DNA of 64,000 bases from Flavobacterium tegetincola DSM 22377. Its GTDB lineage: Bacteria; Bacteroidota; Bacteroidia; Flavobacteriales; Flavobacteriaceae. Under the pieces are notes generated by a model. It was not told the origin of the DNA. It saw only the letters and a list, made by a program, of their open reading frames with translations, and did no database searches. Made by a program: the position numbers and the translations under genes. How positions within the stretch are numbered: position 1 is the first letter of the stretch; each line of letters starts with the position of its first letter. Positions 18,259-27,790 of this stretch are shown here, in pieces. The stretch covers positions 124,001 to 188,000 of the forward strand of contig NZ_AUDN01000015.1 of assembly GCF_000425485.1 (NCBI RefSeq), given 5' to 3'.

Positions 18259-19317
18259 ATGAATATAATTATGAAAAACATTCTATTTTTTGTCCTATAT
18301 TTTTGCTTGTCAATTCAATTATTTGCGCAACAAAAATATGTCAAGATTGATTTAGAAGACACGGAATATTTATACCCTGCTAAAAAAGCTTTCCTTAAGA
18401 AAACGGGTAAGCCATTGGAGGGAAATTATGAAATTAAATTTAATCGCTATAAAACGGAAAAAAGTTCCTTCATCGATGGCTTAAAAGAAGGAGAAAGTAA
18501 AATGTTTAGAAACAATAAATTAATAGAAACAGGCTTTTATAAAAAAGATTTAAGAGAAGGCGAATGGAAATCTTATTGGGAGGATGGCAGATTATGGAAA
18601 GTGACACCTTATAAAAACGGTTTGCGTGAAGGCTTGGAGAAAGTTTACAGTGGAAATAAGCTATCGGAAACAATTAATTACAAGCTTAATCATCAAAATG
18701 GTTTAACAACTAAATTTCGCCTTAATGGTGAATTAGAATCGAAAGAAACTTTTCTGAAAGACGAACTCATAGACACTTCGTATTATTATCGTTATGGCGA
18801 GTTGCTTGAAAGAAAATGTTTTAATGGCATAGATACCAGTTTTTGCATCAACTACAACAGAGCTACCGATGTAGAGGTTTTTGATACCATATTTTATAAC
18901 AAAAAAAAGAAGCCCGTCTTACTTAAAGCCTACAAAAACGATAAGCTAAAATTAAAAATGGTGATTGACTATGATGCGACTGTGAAAGATGCTTACGATA
19001 GAAAAGTTATCAAGGTAGATATTTATGAAGATGAAAAATTGCATATCACCTACTATTTTGAAATGAAATATGGAGACACTTACAATGCCGATGAGCAAGT
19101 AAGAAGTTTGCTTCGTTATAAGTTGTACCACTACACAAAACCAGAGCGGAACGTACTAACGTTTACCTCTCCCGATAAAGATAATTATGACAAAACGACT
19201 TTCTATTTGAAATATCCAGATGCTAAACATTTAACGCGGGTAGAATATGAAAGTGAAGGAAGTGGCGACCAATTAGCAGGTTGGTATCATAGAGATTTAG
19301 ATAATTATAACAAATGA
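18259..19317 (+). CDS. Secreted MORN-2 repeat protein, long form
   Basis: Protein of 352 residues; a signal peptide ends at L-F-A-Q (the ATG at 18271 would give a tighter one). Four to five MORN-2 repeats cover about residues 60-165 (I-D-G-L-K-E-G-E-S-K-M-F, K-D-L-R-E-G-E-W-K-S-Y-W, K-N-G-L-R-E-G-L-E-K-V-Y). A non-repeat C-terminal domain of about 150 residues rich in Tyr and Lys follows. Paralogue of 16294-17052 with a different tail. Its stop overlaps the ATG of the next gene (ATGA). Confidence 0.85.
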   Translation: MNIIMKNILFFVLYFCLSIQLFAQQKYVKIDLEDTEYLYPAKKAFLKKTGKPLEGNYEIKFNRYKTEKSSFIDGLKEGESKMFRNNKLIETGFYKKDLREGEWKSYWEDGRLWKVTPYKNGLREGLEKVYSGNKLSETINYKLNHQNGLTTKFRLNGELESKETFLKDELIDTSYYYRYGELLERKCFNGIDTSFCINYNRATDVEVFDTIFYNKKKKPVLLKAYKNDKLKLKMVIDYDATVKDAYDRKVIKVDIYEDEKLHITYYFEMKYGDTYNADEQVRSLLRYKLYHYTKPERNVLTFTSPDKDNYDKTTFYLKYPDAKHLTRVEYESEGSGDQLAGWYHRDLDNYNK

Positions 19318-20333
19318 AAAAAAGCACTAAAATAATTTTATGGATCATCGGCATTCTCGCGCTAATTATTTTACCCGATGCTAATCTATATTATCAGCGG
19401 TATAAAGTAAAAGGGGATAAATTGCCCGAGATTTATAAAAATTACAACACTTTAGATAGTTTAAAGGATGATACTTACGAAGTCTTATTCATTGAAGGCG
19501 GGCTTTATGATCCTGCGATTCAGCTAAATGACAGTACAATTTTACTTATTTACAGTTCCAGCCAGGAAAGCGAAGATGGAACTAGAGAAGAGGAGAACAG
19601 TTGGTATAAAATTAATTTGAAAGGTCAAATAACAGACAGTTTACATTATGCTTATAATGATAGAAAAGCAGACCATAACTACCAAACTTTTAATAATTAT
19701 GTCGTTGATGTAAGAGGCAACACGTACAATAATTGGATCATAAATAAAGATAGTACCAGCAAACCTATCAGAAATTTAAATGAAGATAAAATATTTTCTG
19801 ACGGCGAAGCGAAACAAATTCTAAGTAAATATGAGTATCTGTATAATGAAAACATTCCTGCAGACAGGAGCGGAAATGAACGAAAACAGAAAATATTGAT
19901 TTTTAAAAATGGTATTTTCAATTATTTCTATGCTGATAAATACTTCATTGAATTAGAACCTTATAAAGAAGATGAAAGTCAACTACAATATGAACCTTCT
20001 ACTTATGATATTGATAAAAATCCAACTCACATCCATAGAAAATATGTAAAAAAAGACGAGTGGGTTGGTCATACCTTTTGGGATAGCAGGACTTTAAGCC
20101 TCGGTTCTGGAAATGGTTCGGGTAGAATTGGTTGGTACGGTACTAGTTATTTTGATGTTAAAATGCCGAAGGGAATAGTCCACTTTAAAACCCCAGTAGA
20201 AATAGAATATCCAGAGGAAGGCGTAAGAGACCGATTTAACTATCATATTTATAAACCAAAAAATGGAGACTATTTATTGTTAAGCGATATCCAAAATAAC
20301 AGGCATTTTATAATCAGACCTAAAGTAGTTTAG
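19314..20333 (+). CDS. Membrane-anchored protein, tandem copy 1
   Basis: Protein of 339 residues with one N-terminal helix (I-I-L-W-I-I-G-I-L-A-L-I-I-L) and no lipobox, so probably a signal anchor with a periplasmic body. The body is conserved with the next gene along its length (D-A-N-L-Y-Y-Q-R, K-N-Y-N-T-L-D-S, W-Y-K-I-N, I-D-K-N-P, W-V-G-T-S-Y-F-D-V-K-M-P-K, G-D-Y-L-L-L). Translationally coupled to the MORN-2 gene by a four-base overlap. Family not recognised; a tandem duplication is clear. Confidence 0.75.
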   Translation: MKKSTKIILWIIGILALIILPDANLYYQRYKVKGDKLPEIYKNYNTLDSLKDDTYEVLFIEGGLYDPAIQLNDSTILLIYSSSQESEDGTREEENSWYKINLKGQITDSLHYAYNDRKADHNYQTFNNYVVDVRGNTYNNWIINKDSTSKPIRNLNEDKIFSDGEAKQILSKYEYLYNENIPADRSGNERKQKILIFKNGIFNYFYADKYFIELEPYKEDESQLQYEPSTYDIDKNPTHIHRKYVKKDEWVGHTFWDSRTLSLGSGNGSGRIGWYGTSYFDVKMPKGIVHFKTPVEIEYPEEGVRDRFNYHIYKPKNGDYLLLSDIQNNRHFIIRPKVV

Positions 20334-20362
20334 TCGTTAGCCAAAGTTTTAAGATTTCAAAA

Positions 20363-21379
20363 ATGAAAAAAAACACTAAAATAATACTATGGGTAATCGG
20401 CATTGTCGCGATGATTATCCTATTGCCTGATGCTAACTTGTATTACCAACGTTTAAAATTAAATTTTGAAGTCTTACCTAACGTTTATAAGAACTACCCG
20501 ACAATGGATAATATCAAAGATGATCAATATGAGGTTAAAGAATTTTTAAGCACTTACAATGAATCCGTATTGCAAATAAATGATTCTACGATTGTGATTA
20601 TGGTGAACGATAGCCGAGAAACGGAGAACAGAAGCAGAGATCAAAAATATATTTGGTATAAAATCAATAGGCTAGGGCAAATAGAAGACAGTTTAAAATA
20701 CGTTTATAACAATAGAAAAGAAAACCACAATTATAAAACCTTTCACAGATATATTGTGGACACAGAAAGAAACACCTATAACACTTGGCTAACCAATGGA
20801 GATACCACCAATAGAATGTTAAATAATTTAACGAAAAATCAAATATTTACGGCAAAAGAAGCATTAAAAATTACTGCTGAAAAAGAGTTGATGAATACGG
20901 AAAGAATCAGCTCTGATGGCGACAAAGAGCAAGCAAAATTTAAGTTGATTGTTTACAAAAATGAGGTTTGGAACTATTTTTATACCGATAAAGATTGGAG
21001 TGGCTCAGAAAATTACGCTTATAATAAGTTAGAAGTAAAGTATCAATTCTCCACGGCCCAAATAGATAAAAATCCGGGGATAATAAAACGAGTTTTTGTT
21101 AAAAAAGAGCAATGGATTGGCAGTTCATTCTGGCATTTAGATTTTGGCTGGGGCGGTGGTGCTAGGGGAGATAGATGGGTTGGAACAAGTTATTTCGATA
21201 TCAAAATGCCCAAGAAAAAGCTTCATTTTCAGCAACCTGTACAAATAGCATCTTTCGATGAATCGTTAAGAGATCGATTTACTTACAACGTTTATAACCC
21301 AGCAAACGGCGATTATATATTGTTAAATGATAGGGAGAACGCAAGGTGCTATCTGATAAGACCTAAAGTAATAAAATAG
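20363..21379 (+). CDS. Membrane-anchored protein, tandem copy 2
   Basis: Protein of 338 residues, paralogue of the preceding gene with the same anchor and blocks (D-A-N-L-Y-Y-Q-R-L, K-N-Y-P-T-M-D-N, G-T-S-Y-F-D-I-K-M-P-K, R-D-R-F-T-Y-N-V-Y-N-P). The middle part (about 120-215) has diverged most, whereas the start and end are well kept. That is the pattern of proteins whose central region contacts a variable partner. Confidence 0.75.
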   Translation: MKKNTKIILWVIGIVAMIILLPDANLYYQRLKLNFEVLPNVYKNYPTMDNIKDDQYEVKEFLSTYNESVLQINDSTIVIMVNDSRETENRSRDQKYIWYKINRLGQIEDSLKYVYNNRKENHNYKTFHRYIVDTERNTYNTWLTNGDTTNRMLNNLTKNQIFTAKEALKITAEKELMNTERISSDGDKEQAKFKLIVYKNEVWNYFYTDKDWSGSENYAYNKLEVKYQFSTAQIDKNPGIIKRVFVKKEQWIGSSFWHLDFGWGGGARGDRWVGTSYFDIKMPKKKLHFQQPVQIASFDESLRDRFTYNVYNPANGDYILLNDRENARCYLIRPKVIK

Positions 21380-21407
21380 TAGATTAGCAATACAGAAAAA
21401 TAAAAAA

Positions 21408-22529
21408 ATGAAAAAACAAACTAAAATCATCCTAGCGGTGTTAGCTGTCATCTTAATAGTAAGCAGCGTTTTAATTTACAAACTACATTGGTTTGGTGCC
21501 GGAATGAAACCTACAACTGTTGAAATTAATAGTTTGGATGTAAATAAACCAATAGATAGCCTTGATTATGAGTCGAACGATGAAGAATTACAGGCTGAAG
21601 ATTCTCAAGCCATTTATGAACAAAAGCAGTTTCCACAAACAGGTAATTCGGTAGAGGATTTTATCATCGAACCCTATAAAATCGTGATGCAAGATGAAGG
21701 TTTGCTGAATGATGATGATTTGAAAGACGTAGTAGTTACGCTACAAAACAAAAACGACAGTACGGATGTACGTCCAACTTTAGTCCTTTTAAAACAGCAA
21801 ACTGGCGGTTACCAATTGTACGGCGTTTCCTTGGGAACCGTTCCTCCCGCATACGAAGGCGATTACCAACAATACCTCAGCGAAAGTGTCGAAATAGATA
21901 GTACTAAATTAAAAGTGAGTTTAAATGGTTATGGTGGGCCAACTGGAAATCAATTTAATACTTACAAATTTATCGACAACAAATTGGTTCTTATTTCCGT
22001 TGGTTTATTCAATGCAGGTGCAGGCGGACAAAGTTATGTTGATGTAGATTACCTGAAAAATCGTGTGCGTTATGAAGACGTAAACACCATGGTGGATGAA
22101 ATGCCAAGTATCATCACACATAAAAAAATTCCAAAACATAAACCTTATTTTTTTGAAACTGATGAAGGATTGGGTTTTAGGGGAGAGGAAGAAACTGTAG
22201 CAACGAGTTTTGACGGCAGCTACAAAGTGTCTGTTGAAACGGAACAAACTACGACGGGTATGGCAAGTATTAGCTACGATTTTAATATTAATGAGGGTAA
22301 TGCTACTTTAACCACCAACACTTATCATGAACCAATTCGGTGTAATGGCGATTATAGACTGGTAGAGAAAGATAATCTTCTCCAACTTTTTTATAACGGA
22401 AATGAAGAAAATTGTAAATCGTCAGAACCGACATTTACTATTAAAAAGAAAGGAAAAAAAATCTTTATAAAAGGTCTTGGCGGAGAAGGAACTTACAATA
22501 CTTGGATTAAATTAAAAAAAGTGGATTAA
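21408..22529 (+). CDS. Membrane-anchored protein with beta-rich ectodomain
   Basis: Protein of 373 residues with one N-terminal helix (about 6-24) and an acidic linker. An FG-GAP-like segment follows (D-D-D-L-K-D-V-V-V-T-L near 100, then a T-L-V-L-L strand), and a glycine-rich middle (G-Y-G-G-P-T-G-N-Q-F-N near 175). The C-terminal domain (about 265-373) has two cysteines (R-C-N-G-D-Y, N-C-K-S-S) likely to form a disulfide. The first half resembles secreted proteins that carry an XAC2610-like domain. Function unknown. Confidence 0.7.
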   Translation: MKKQTKIILAVLAVILIVSSVLIYKLHWFGAGMKPTTVEINSLDVNKPIDSLDYESNDEELQAEDSQAIYEQKQFPQTGNSVEDFIIEPYKIVMQDEGLLNDDDLKDVVVTLQNKNDSTDVRPTLVLLKQQTGGYQLYGVSLGTVPPAYEGDYQQYLSESVEIDSTKLKVSLNGYGGPTGNQFNTYKFIDNKLVLISVGLFNAGAGGQSYVDVDYLKNRVRYEDVNTMVDEMPSIITHKKIPKHKPYFFETDEGLGFRGEEETVATSFDGSYKVSVETEQTTTGMASISYDFNINEGNATLTTNTYHEPIRCNGDYRLVEKDNLLQLFYNGNEENCKSSEPTFTIKKKGKKIFIKGLGGEGTYNTWIKLKKVD

Positions 22530-22602
22530 ATATAATCGGTAACGGAATTTTGATTTTTGATGTCATTTTTCAAAATTGGTTGCATTATTAAATTAGAATA
22601 AA

Positions 22603-23295
22603 ATGAAAATACATTTACATTTATTAGTACTGGTTTCGCTATTGTTTTTCTATGAAAATAAAAGCGAAAAATCTTTACAGATAATCAGCGAGACGACTAA
22701 AAACCAAACATTTTCCGAAACAAAAGTGAAAGGAAATTTGATAGCTGAAAAACGGATTGCTCACCAATCTAAAGCTAACTTTAATGTGGTTGTTTCAAAC
22801 ATTAAAGGCGATTTAAACAAAGATGGTGTGGCTGATTTAATAACGGTAAAGCAAGACACAGTTAACGAAAACAAACCTTATCGACTGCAGATTTTTTTAA
22901 GTCAAGCGGATAAAAAACTAAAATTATTCCTTTCGTCAGATACTGCCATTGTGGCTAAATATCCAAATGGAAACAATGGATTTTCATCAACAACGCTTTT
23001 TACAGGAATAGTAATTAAAATGGGTACTTTTATTATCAACCACGAATTAATTAGGGGAAGCTTTTCTCATCAATTCCGTTTTCAAAATAATAAATTCGAG
23101 TTGATAGGTTACCGTTCTGCTGGAGTTTCTCCTCCAGATATTGAGGAAATCGATTTCAATTTGTCCACCGGAAATAAAATAACCAAACGAATACCCATTG
23201 GTGGAGATAAGGTAAAAAGCATTGAAAAAAGCAAACAAATTATTCGGCCATTGCCAAATCTTAATTCTTTCGAACCTTATGAATATCAGTATTAA
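22603..23295 (+). CDS. Exported FG-GAP/XAC2610-like protein with altered lipobox
   Basis: Protein of 230 residues. The N-terminal hydrophobic stretch is followed by Tyr17 (TAT) where a lipobox cysteine (TGT/TGC) would be expected, then E-N-K-S-E-K, a typical start of a mature lipoprotein. The domain has K-G-D-L-N-K-D-G-V-A-D-L-I-T-V near 67 (calcium-type FG-GAP loop) and ends with E-L-I-G-Y-R-S-A-G. In Xanthomonas citri, XAC2610 is a periplasmic inhibitor of a secreted peptidoglycan hydrolase; relatedness here is by fold signature only. The broken gene at 1516-2150 is a paralogue. Confidence 0.65.
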   Translation: MKIHLHLLVLVSLLFFYENKSEKSLQIISETTKNQTFSETKVKGNLIAEKRIAHQSKANFNVVVSNIKGDLNKDGVADLITVKQDTVNENKPYRLQIFLSQADKKLKLFLSSDTAIVAKYPNGNNGFSSTTLFTGIVIKMGTFIINHELIRGSFSHQFRFQNNKFELIGYRSAGVSPPDIEEIDFNLSTGNKITKRIPIGGDKVKSIEKSKQIIRPLPNLNSFEPYEYQY

Positions 23296-23445
23296 TTTAA
23301 TTCATATTTTGAGAAATATTTTTATAATATGTTGACATTATGCGGTTTGTGTCATAAAGATTAGAAAATAATTGTGGTATTTTCAAACATAAACACTCGG
23401 GTTGAATGGAGCAGTTTTTAAATAACAAAAATATAAGTTTATGCT

Positions 23446-23965
23446 GTGGAAAAAAGAAAAACACCACGCTATAATGAGGATACAATACTAATTTCAAATA
23501 GCAGATTGATAACAGTAAGTTCGATTATGATTGTTTTGGTGCATTTGGCGCAATAGTGGGAATTTGGACCTTATTAAATTATCAAATGCTGAAATTCCTG
23601 TTTTGATTATTGCAATCGGAGCAATTTTTGGAAGTGGCTATGCATTTTATTTTGCTTTAAAATGTTTATTTGTTACTCGTGTACAACTTCAATTTAAGGA
23701 AGATGGCATAAGCTACCGCGACGTTCGTAAATATGTTACGAGCCGAAATCTCACTGGGATAGGTTTAGGATTTTATATCAATACAAAATTCTACTTTCTT
23801 CCGTATTCTAACATTGAAAAAGTGAGCTTAAAAAAATATGCCTTTTTGTGTAATCTAATTAAAATCGATACAAAGATCAATGAGGTGATTTATCTGCCCA
23901 TCTTATTAGACCGTTGTAAAGAAGTAGATGCGTTGGCGGATTTAATTGATAAAAAAAGACAATGA
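23446..23965 (+). pseudogene. TM plus PH-like domain protein, frameshifted start
   Basis: The C-terminal 120 codons (to TGA 23963-23965) encode a membrane helix (L-I-I-A-I-G-A-I-F-G-S-G-Y) and a small beta domain (E-D-G-I-S-Y-R-D, then Y-F-L-P-Y-S-N-I-E-K-V). The plan is like STM3941-type and PH-like membrane proteins elsewhere in this window. The expected N-terminus (E-K-R-K-T-P-R-Y, then a first helix) is found in another frame from GTG 23446. A third frame fills the middle (F-G-A-I-V-G-I-W-T-L-L), with shifts near 23545 and 23590. The gene is probably inactive. Confidence 0.5.
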
Positions 23966-24013
23966 GAAATTTATTATAGTAATCCTCCATTTATCGTCTA
24001 GTAAATAAATTTC
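23966..24013. terminator. Inverted repeat between convergent genes
   Basis: GAAATTTATT (23966-23975) pairs with AATAAATTTC (24004-24013), and inner TAGTA blocks extend the stem with one mismatch, around a loop of about 17 bases. It lies between the ends of the + strand gene at 23965 and the minus gene at 24021. The position suits a bidirectional terminator; the stem is A/T-rich, so strength is uncertain. Confidence 0.4.
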
Positions 24014-24020
24014 ATCAGAT

Positions 24021-24830
24021 TTACTTCGACTTTATAATCTTATAAATAATCATCGGTAGTATTACCATCAATATCATACACACGTAAGTTACCATTTCAT
24101 TTCTGCCATTTTCCCCGAAAAAGTAGATTACCGCTGATAAAATTAATATAGGCGAGAAAATCAGGAATTTATGAAGGTAAAATTTATTTTCAGCTTCTAG
24201 ATTCTCCTTAAAAGCACTTTCATTAGTTAACAAATCAGGAAAATGCTGCGTTACAAAAATATTGATTTCGGCTAAGTTCTCAACGTTTAGTTCCCTTGGT
24301 CGGATGATTTTTCCGCCAATGTTAACCGCTAGATTTTTCCCTCGGAAAGTAAACGAGTCGATATCTTTTGTTTGGTAGGTTTTTAAATAATCTTTCGGAT
24401 TTAAAGCATAACCTTTATAATCATGATCTTCCGTTGCTAAACATTTTAAGTTCTTTTCATCGAAGAAAAACAGTTCAAAATCTGTATTTTCTTTTGTCGA
24501 TTCATAAATCGGTTTTAGGCCAAAAGAAAATGATAACGATACAGTCGTGAGGAAAATCTCAACAAAGTGAAGCTCCAAGAAATAACAAAATCCAAATAGT
24601 GCTAAAAATGCAATGCAGATCACAGCAGTTATATTTAAAATATCGTTTTCCAATAAAAAGTACGCAGAACCAAGTATAGCAATGGAACACAATCCAACTT
24701 TCCAGTTTAAGAAAACCCCCATTATTCCCAAGCAACAAAAAAGTGCTATAAACAATGAGTACATCTTGCTATTGTCTTTTCCAAAGTTCTTTCTTTTAAT
24801 GCTGATGAAATTATGTTTAGTTGATTGCAT
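24021..24830 (-). CDS. Multi-pass membrane protein, unknown
   Basis: Protein of 269 residues. A basic N-terminus is followed by three or four close helices (about 25-105), a soluble domain (about 110-220, with F-F-F-D-E-K-N-L and F-T-F-R-G-K-N-L-A-V) and two C-terminal helices (about 222-265). The soluble part has the strand pattern of a PH-like domain. It faces the preceding block tail to tail and lies downstream of 24952-25374 on the same strand. Function unknown. Confidence 0.7.
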   Translation of the reverse strand: MQSTKHNFISIKRKNFGKDNSKMYSLFIALFCCLGIMGVFLNWKVGLCSIAILGSAYFLLENDILNITAVICIAFLALFGFCYFLELHFVEIFLTTVSLSFSFGLKPIYESTKENTDFELFFFDEKNLKCLATEDHDYKGYALNPKDYLKTYQTKDIDSFTFRGKNLAVNIGGKIIRPRELNVENLAEINIFVTQHFPDLLTNESAFKENLEAENKFYLHKFLIFSPILILSAVIYFFGENGRNEMVTYVCMILMVILPMIIYKIIKSK

Positions 24831-24951
24831 TTTTAAAATTTGTGACTGTTATGGATGGAAGTAGCTAGTAAAAATAGAATTTTCAGAGCATAAAATTTAA
24901 ATTTAATATGATGCAATTTCCACTTAATTAAGAAAAATTACTATTCTTTTA

Positions 24952-25374
24952 TTACTGAGGCATCATCCCACTCAACCCCACAATCGCAGTAACTAAAATC
25001 CCCACTGCGAATTCTTTTAAAAAAAATAGGAGGATGATTTTCCGATTTTCTTTCACAAATTCAGGATTAGACGGGATCTGTTGGTACAAAATTTCTTGAA
25101 ATTCGTTTTTATTGCATTCCTCACAATAAAATAAATATTGGTCGCGTACGCCTTTAAAAGTTGTGAATTTATTACGAGGTTTTTTGACAATCTGCATAAA
25201 TTCAGTGTAGGAATAATTTTTAATTTTATTGCATTTACCGCATTGAAAAGGATAAAAAATATTAAACTTTTCTCCAAGCAGTTTTACTTTTTTCCGAGTG
25301 TCAATGAGTAGGTAAATGGCAAGCACAACCCAAATAACTAATACAATTCCTAGAAAAATACTATTGAGCTCCAT
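24952..25374 (-). CDS. Small membrane protein with two C-x-x-C pairs
   Basis: Protein of 140 residues with an N-terminal helix (about 5-24), a soluble part carrying C-G-K-C (45-48) and C-E-E-C (84-87), and a C-terminal helix (about 115-137). The four cysteines are placed to bind one zinc, as in zinc-ribbon membrane proteins. Codes away from the gene at 25740; the two share a divergent intergenic region. Another zinc-ribbon membrane protein is at 31711-32319. Confidence 0.7.
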   Translation of the reverse strand: MELNSIFLGIVLVIWVVLAIYLLIDTRKKVKLLGEKFNIFYPFQCGKCNKIKNYSYTEFMQIVKKPRNKFTTFKGVRDQYLFYCEECNKNEFQEILYQQIPSNPEFVKENRKIILLFFLKEFAVGILVTAIVGLSGMMPQ

Positions 25375-25739
25375 ATTTTTTAATATAATAGGTTTGATTT
25401 TGATGTATTATTGTCGTTGCTAAATCCTCTGGCGCTAACAATAAAATCGAAATCTAAGTGTTGGATAATTTTACCTCCACAATATGTTAAATTAAAATTG
25501 CTTAAAGTATTACAATCTTATATTTGCATTGTTTGTGTTAGCATTCGTAGCTGTTTAGTGTATTTTCGGAAATAAGCTATCAATCATACAATTTTCCCAT
25601 GTTTAATCAACGAATATCAGGTAAAACCTATCGAATAATGGAGTGTATGCATCACATATTTAATTGCGAATTATAAGCGGTAAATAAAAGTTATTTTAGT
25701 GATACCATAATTTAGCAAAATCCAATATTTAATATCAAC
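25375..25739. other. Divergent intergenic region
   Basis: A 365-base A/T-rich gap between genes pointing away from each other. No open frame with coding character is visible on either strand. It contains one good Bacteroidetes-type promoter match (25497-25526), described separately, and a weaker match (TAATTTAG) near 25710 closer to the + strand gene. Confidence 0.5.
25497..25526 (+). promoter_or_regulatory. Bacteroidetes-type promoter
   Basis: TATATTTG at 25519-25526 matches the -7 consensus TAnnTTTG, and ATTG at 25497-25500 lies 18 bases upstream as a -33 element. It points into the + strand block starting at 25740, predicting a leader of about 200 bases. Matched by eye only. Confidence 0.45.
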
Positions 25740-26210
25740 ATGAAAGCTACCTTACTTATTATTTTTCTATTTATTTGTAGCGTTTGCTTTGCGCAGAAAA
25801 AGACTTTTACTAATTATAAAAAGTTCGGTGTCGTCATCGATAGGCTTGTTGATTTTCAACGATTGGTTTCCGTTGAAGATTCAATTGACAGTGCAAACGA
25901 AGTGGATAAATATGACCTCTTTATCAAAATCTATAACGAAAAATATGGCTCCAGCATATCTGATAATTATTTAAAAGTTGATTATATCAAACCAACTACT
26001 AGTGCCATTATAACCTCTATTTGGGAAGTTAAATTGGAAGAAGTTGCCGAAAAAAAAATTAAAGTTCGCGTTTCCTTGCTAAAAGTTATCCCTGATGAAA
26101 ATGTAAAAGGCAATGTAACAATCAAAGAAAAAGCCTCCAGCGGAAAATTCGAAAATGAATTGGAGTATTTTTTGTACAGCAAACCCGATATAAAAACTAA
26201 AATTGATTAG
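25740..26210 (+). CDS. Small secreted protein, unknown
   Basis: Protein of 156 residues with a Sec signal peptide (I-C-S-V-C-F-A-Q, cleaved before Q). The mature protein alternates beta strands and helices, with W near 99 in S-I-W-E-V-K-L-E-E-V. No lipobox at the normal distance and no recognised domain. First gene of a + strand run; the following gene begins 25 bases later and is also exported. Confidence 0.65.
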   Translation: MKATLLIIFLFICSVCFAQKKTFTNYKKFGVVIDRLVDFQRLVSVEDSIDSANEVDKYDLFIKIYNEKYGSSISDNYLKVDYIKPTTSAIITSIWEVKLEEVAEKKIKVRVSLLKVIPDENVKGNVTIKEKASSGKFENELEYFLYSKPDIKTKID

Positions 26211-26234
26211 CAATTACATTTTGTCAATATCCTC

Positions 26235-27785
26235 ATGAAAAACATCGTTTTAATGTTCATTTTTATTCTTACCACCCAATTGCTTACGGCAAGCGAGTGC
26301 TATCACTACCACACCATCAAAACCTATCAGTTAAAAAATACGGATGGTAAATTATACCTAGAGATGATTGTGAAAGACCCTAACAAGGTAAGCATAGCGA
26401 GCTATAACAAAGTTTTATTGAAAGGCGTGATGCCAACTAACGCCGTCATTTTTAAAGAAACGCAAGACGGTATCATTTTAAAAAACGACACTTGGTATTA
26501 TTATGTTGCCAAAAACACTTTAGATGAGGAAACTGTTTTGATAGACCGTATCGTTGATGTAAAAACACAAACGCTTTCGCCCATTGGTTTTAGTTTTTTA
26601 TTAGGTAATACTTGGCAAAAGCTGGATTATAATCCTTACTATCCCACAAAAGCAGAGCGTGTAAAATTTACTCCTGTTAAAAATATGCCGAAGGATGCCA
26701 CTCTTATTTCAAGTTTTCCATACGGAAGAAACACTACTAATTTATTGAAAGATAAAAGTAAAGTTTATAGTTATGATGAGGCAACTGCAGAAGTTACCAT
26801 TCTTGAAAATCTAAATCCTAATTCCACAAAAATTGATACACTAAATGAAAGCTCGGATGAATATTGCATTTATGACGGGGATACTTTTTACATCACTAAA
26901 GATAATTTTAGCACTGTAGAAGATGTGACGTATCAGTTTAAAAGTATGGGTCTAAAACAAAGTTTTTTGAAATTAAATTTTCACAGACCAAATAATTTTA
27001 GAACCTATCTCGATTTTCAGGATGGCGCTTTATGGTCATATGTATCAGCAGGGATTAGCTTGGAGCAAGGTGGCGATGTGAATTTTTATAAGGTAGATGA
27101 TAGTAGATATCTTGAACCATCAGGATTGGTTTTGCATAATGGTTTTTTGTATGACGATCCTTGGAATTTAGTTTATGAGCATCGTCCAATAGATCTCCCC
27201 AAATTAAAAAATATAAAAGATTTTGCGCTTAATGAAGACGATTCGTACACCGTAGGAAAGGCTATTTATACGGTGCGTGACCTAAACGGAGGTAGCATAC
27301 TTGAAAAAGTAGAAAATGCGGTTTCGGTTGGAAACGATGCTATAGCAACTTTTAACCATGCACTTTGGAGCTACAGACATGCTACACCACAATTTTATTT
27401 ATCAAATAATACAATTAGTTTTTACAACTACAATACCCAAAATACAGAGCGAACAATTAAACATAAATCAGCCGTAAAAGACTTGAAACTAGTCTTTGCT
27501 TTTGATGATAAATTGCTAATTGAAAATATAGTCATCCCAAGTATTGCGGACTATAAAAGCGTAGAGTTTTTGGGTTCTACAGTTGATGTGAAGCAAGGTT
27601 GCGATGGAGGTAGAGGACAAATTGAAATTATTATAGAATACAATTATTATTTCAAAGATAAAGATGCGGTGTACAAATATCACACTGGTGATAATGGCTT
27701 AAAAGTTATAAAAGATAAAGATTCATCAAGTTACAATGAAGCTAATTTCATATGCACTTTTTGGAGTAATAATAATGAAAATTAA
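26235..27785 (+). CDS. Secreted DKNYY-like repeat protein
   Basis: Protein of 516 residues with a signal peptide (L-L-T-A-S before E-C-Y-H-Y-H). The body is a chain of short strand pairs with aromatic turns. Some match the DKNYY pattern (F-K-D-K-D-A-V-Y-K-Y near 465, D-T-F-Y-I-T-K-D-N-F near 225, D-T-W-Y-Y-Y-V-A-K-N near 90). An H-Y-H motif close to the N-terminus and a late C-D-G-G might contact metal or form a disulfide. The next gene starts six bases later. Confidence 0.65.
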   Translation: MKNIVLMFIFILTTQLLTASECYHYHTIKTYQLKNTDGKLYLEMIVKDPNKVSIASYNKVLLKGVMPTNAVIFKETQDGIILKNDTWYYYVAKNTLDEETVLIDRIVDVKTQTLSPIGFSFLLGNTWQKLDYNPYYPTKAERVKFTPVKNMPKDATLISSFPYGRNTTNLLKDKSKVYSYDEATAEVTILENLNPNSTKIDTLNESSDEYCIYDGDTFYITKDNFSTVEDVTYQFKSMGLKQSFLKLNFHRPNNFRTYLDFQDGALWSYVSAGISLEQGGDVNFYKVDDSRYLEPSGLVLHNGFLYDDPWNLVYEHRPIDLPKLKNIKDFALNEDDSYTVGKAIYTVRDLNGGSILEKVENAVSVGNDAIATFNHALWSYRHATPQFYLSNNTISFYNYNTQNTERTIKHKSAVKDLKLVFAFDDKLLIENIVIPSIADYKSVEFLGSTVDVKQGCDGGRGQIEIIIEYNYYFKDKDAVYKYHTGDNGLKVIKDKDSSSYNEANFICTFWSNNNEN

Positions 27786-27790
27786 ATGCA

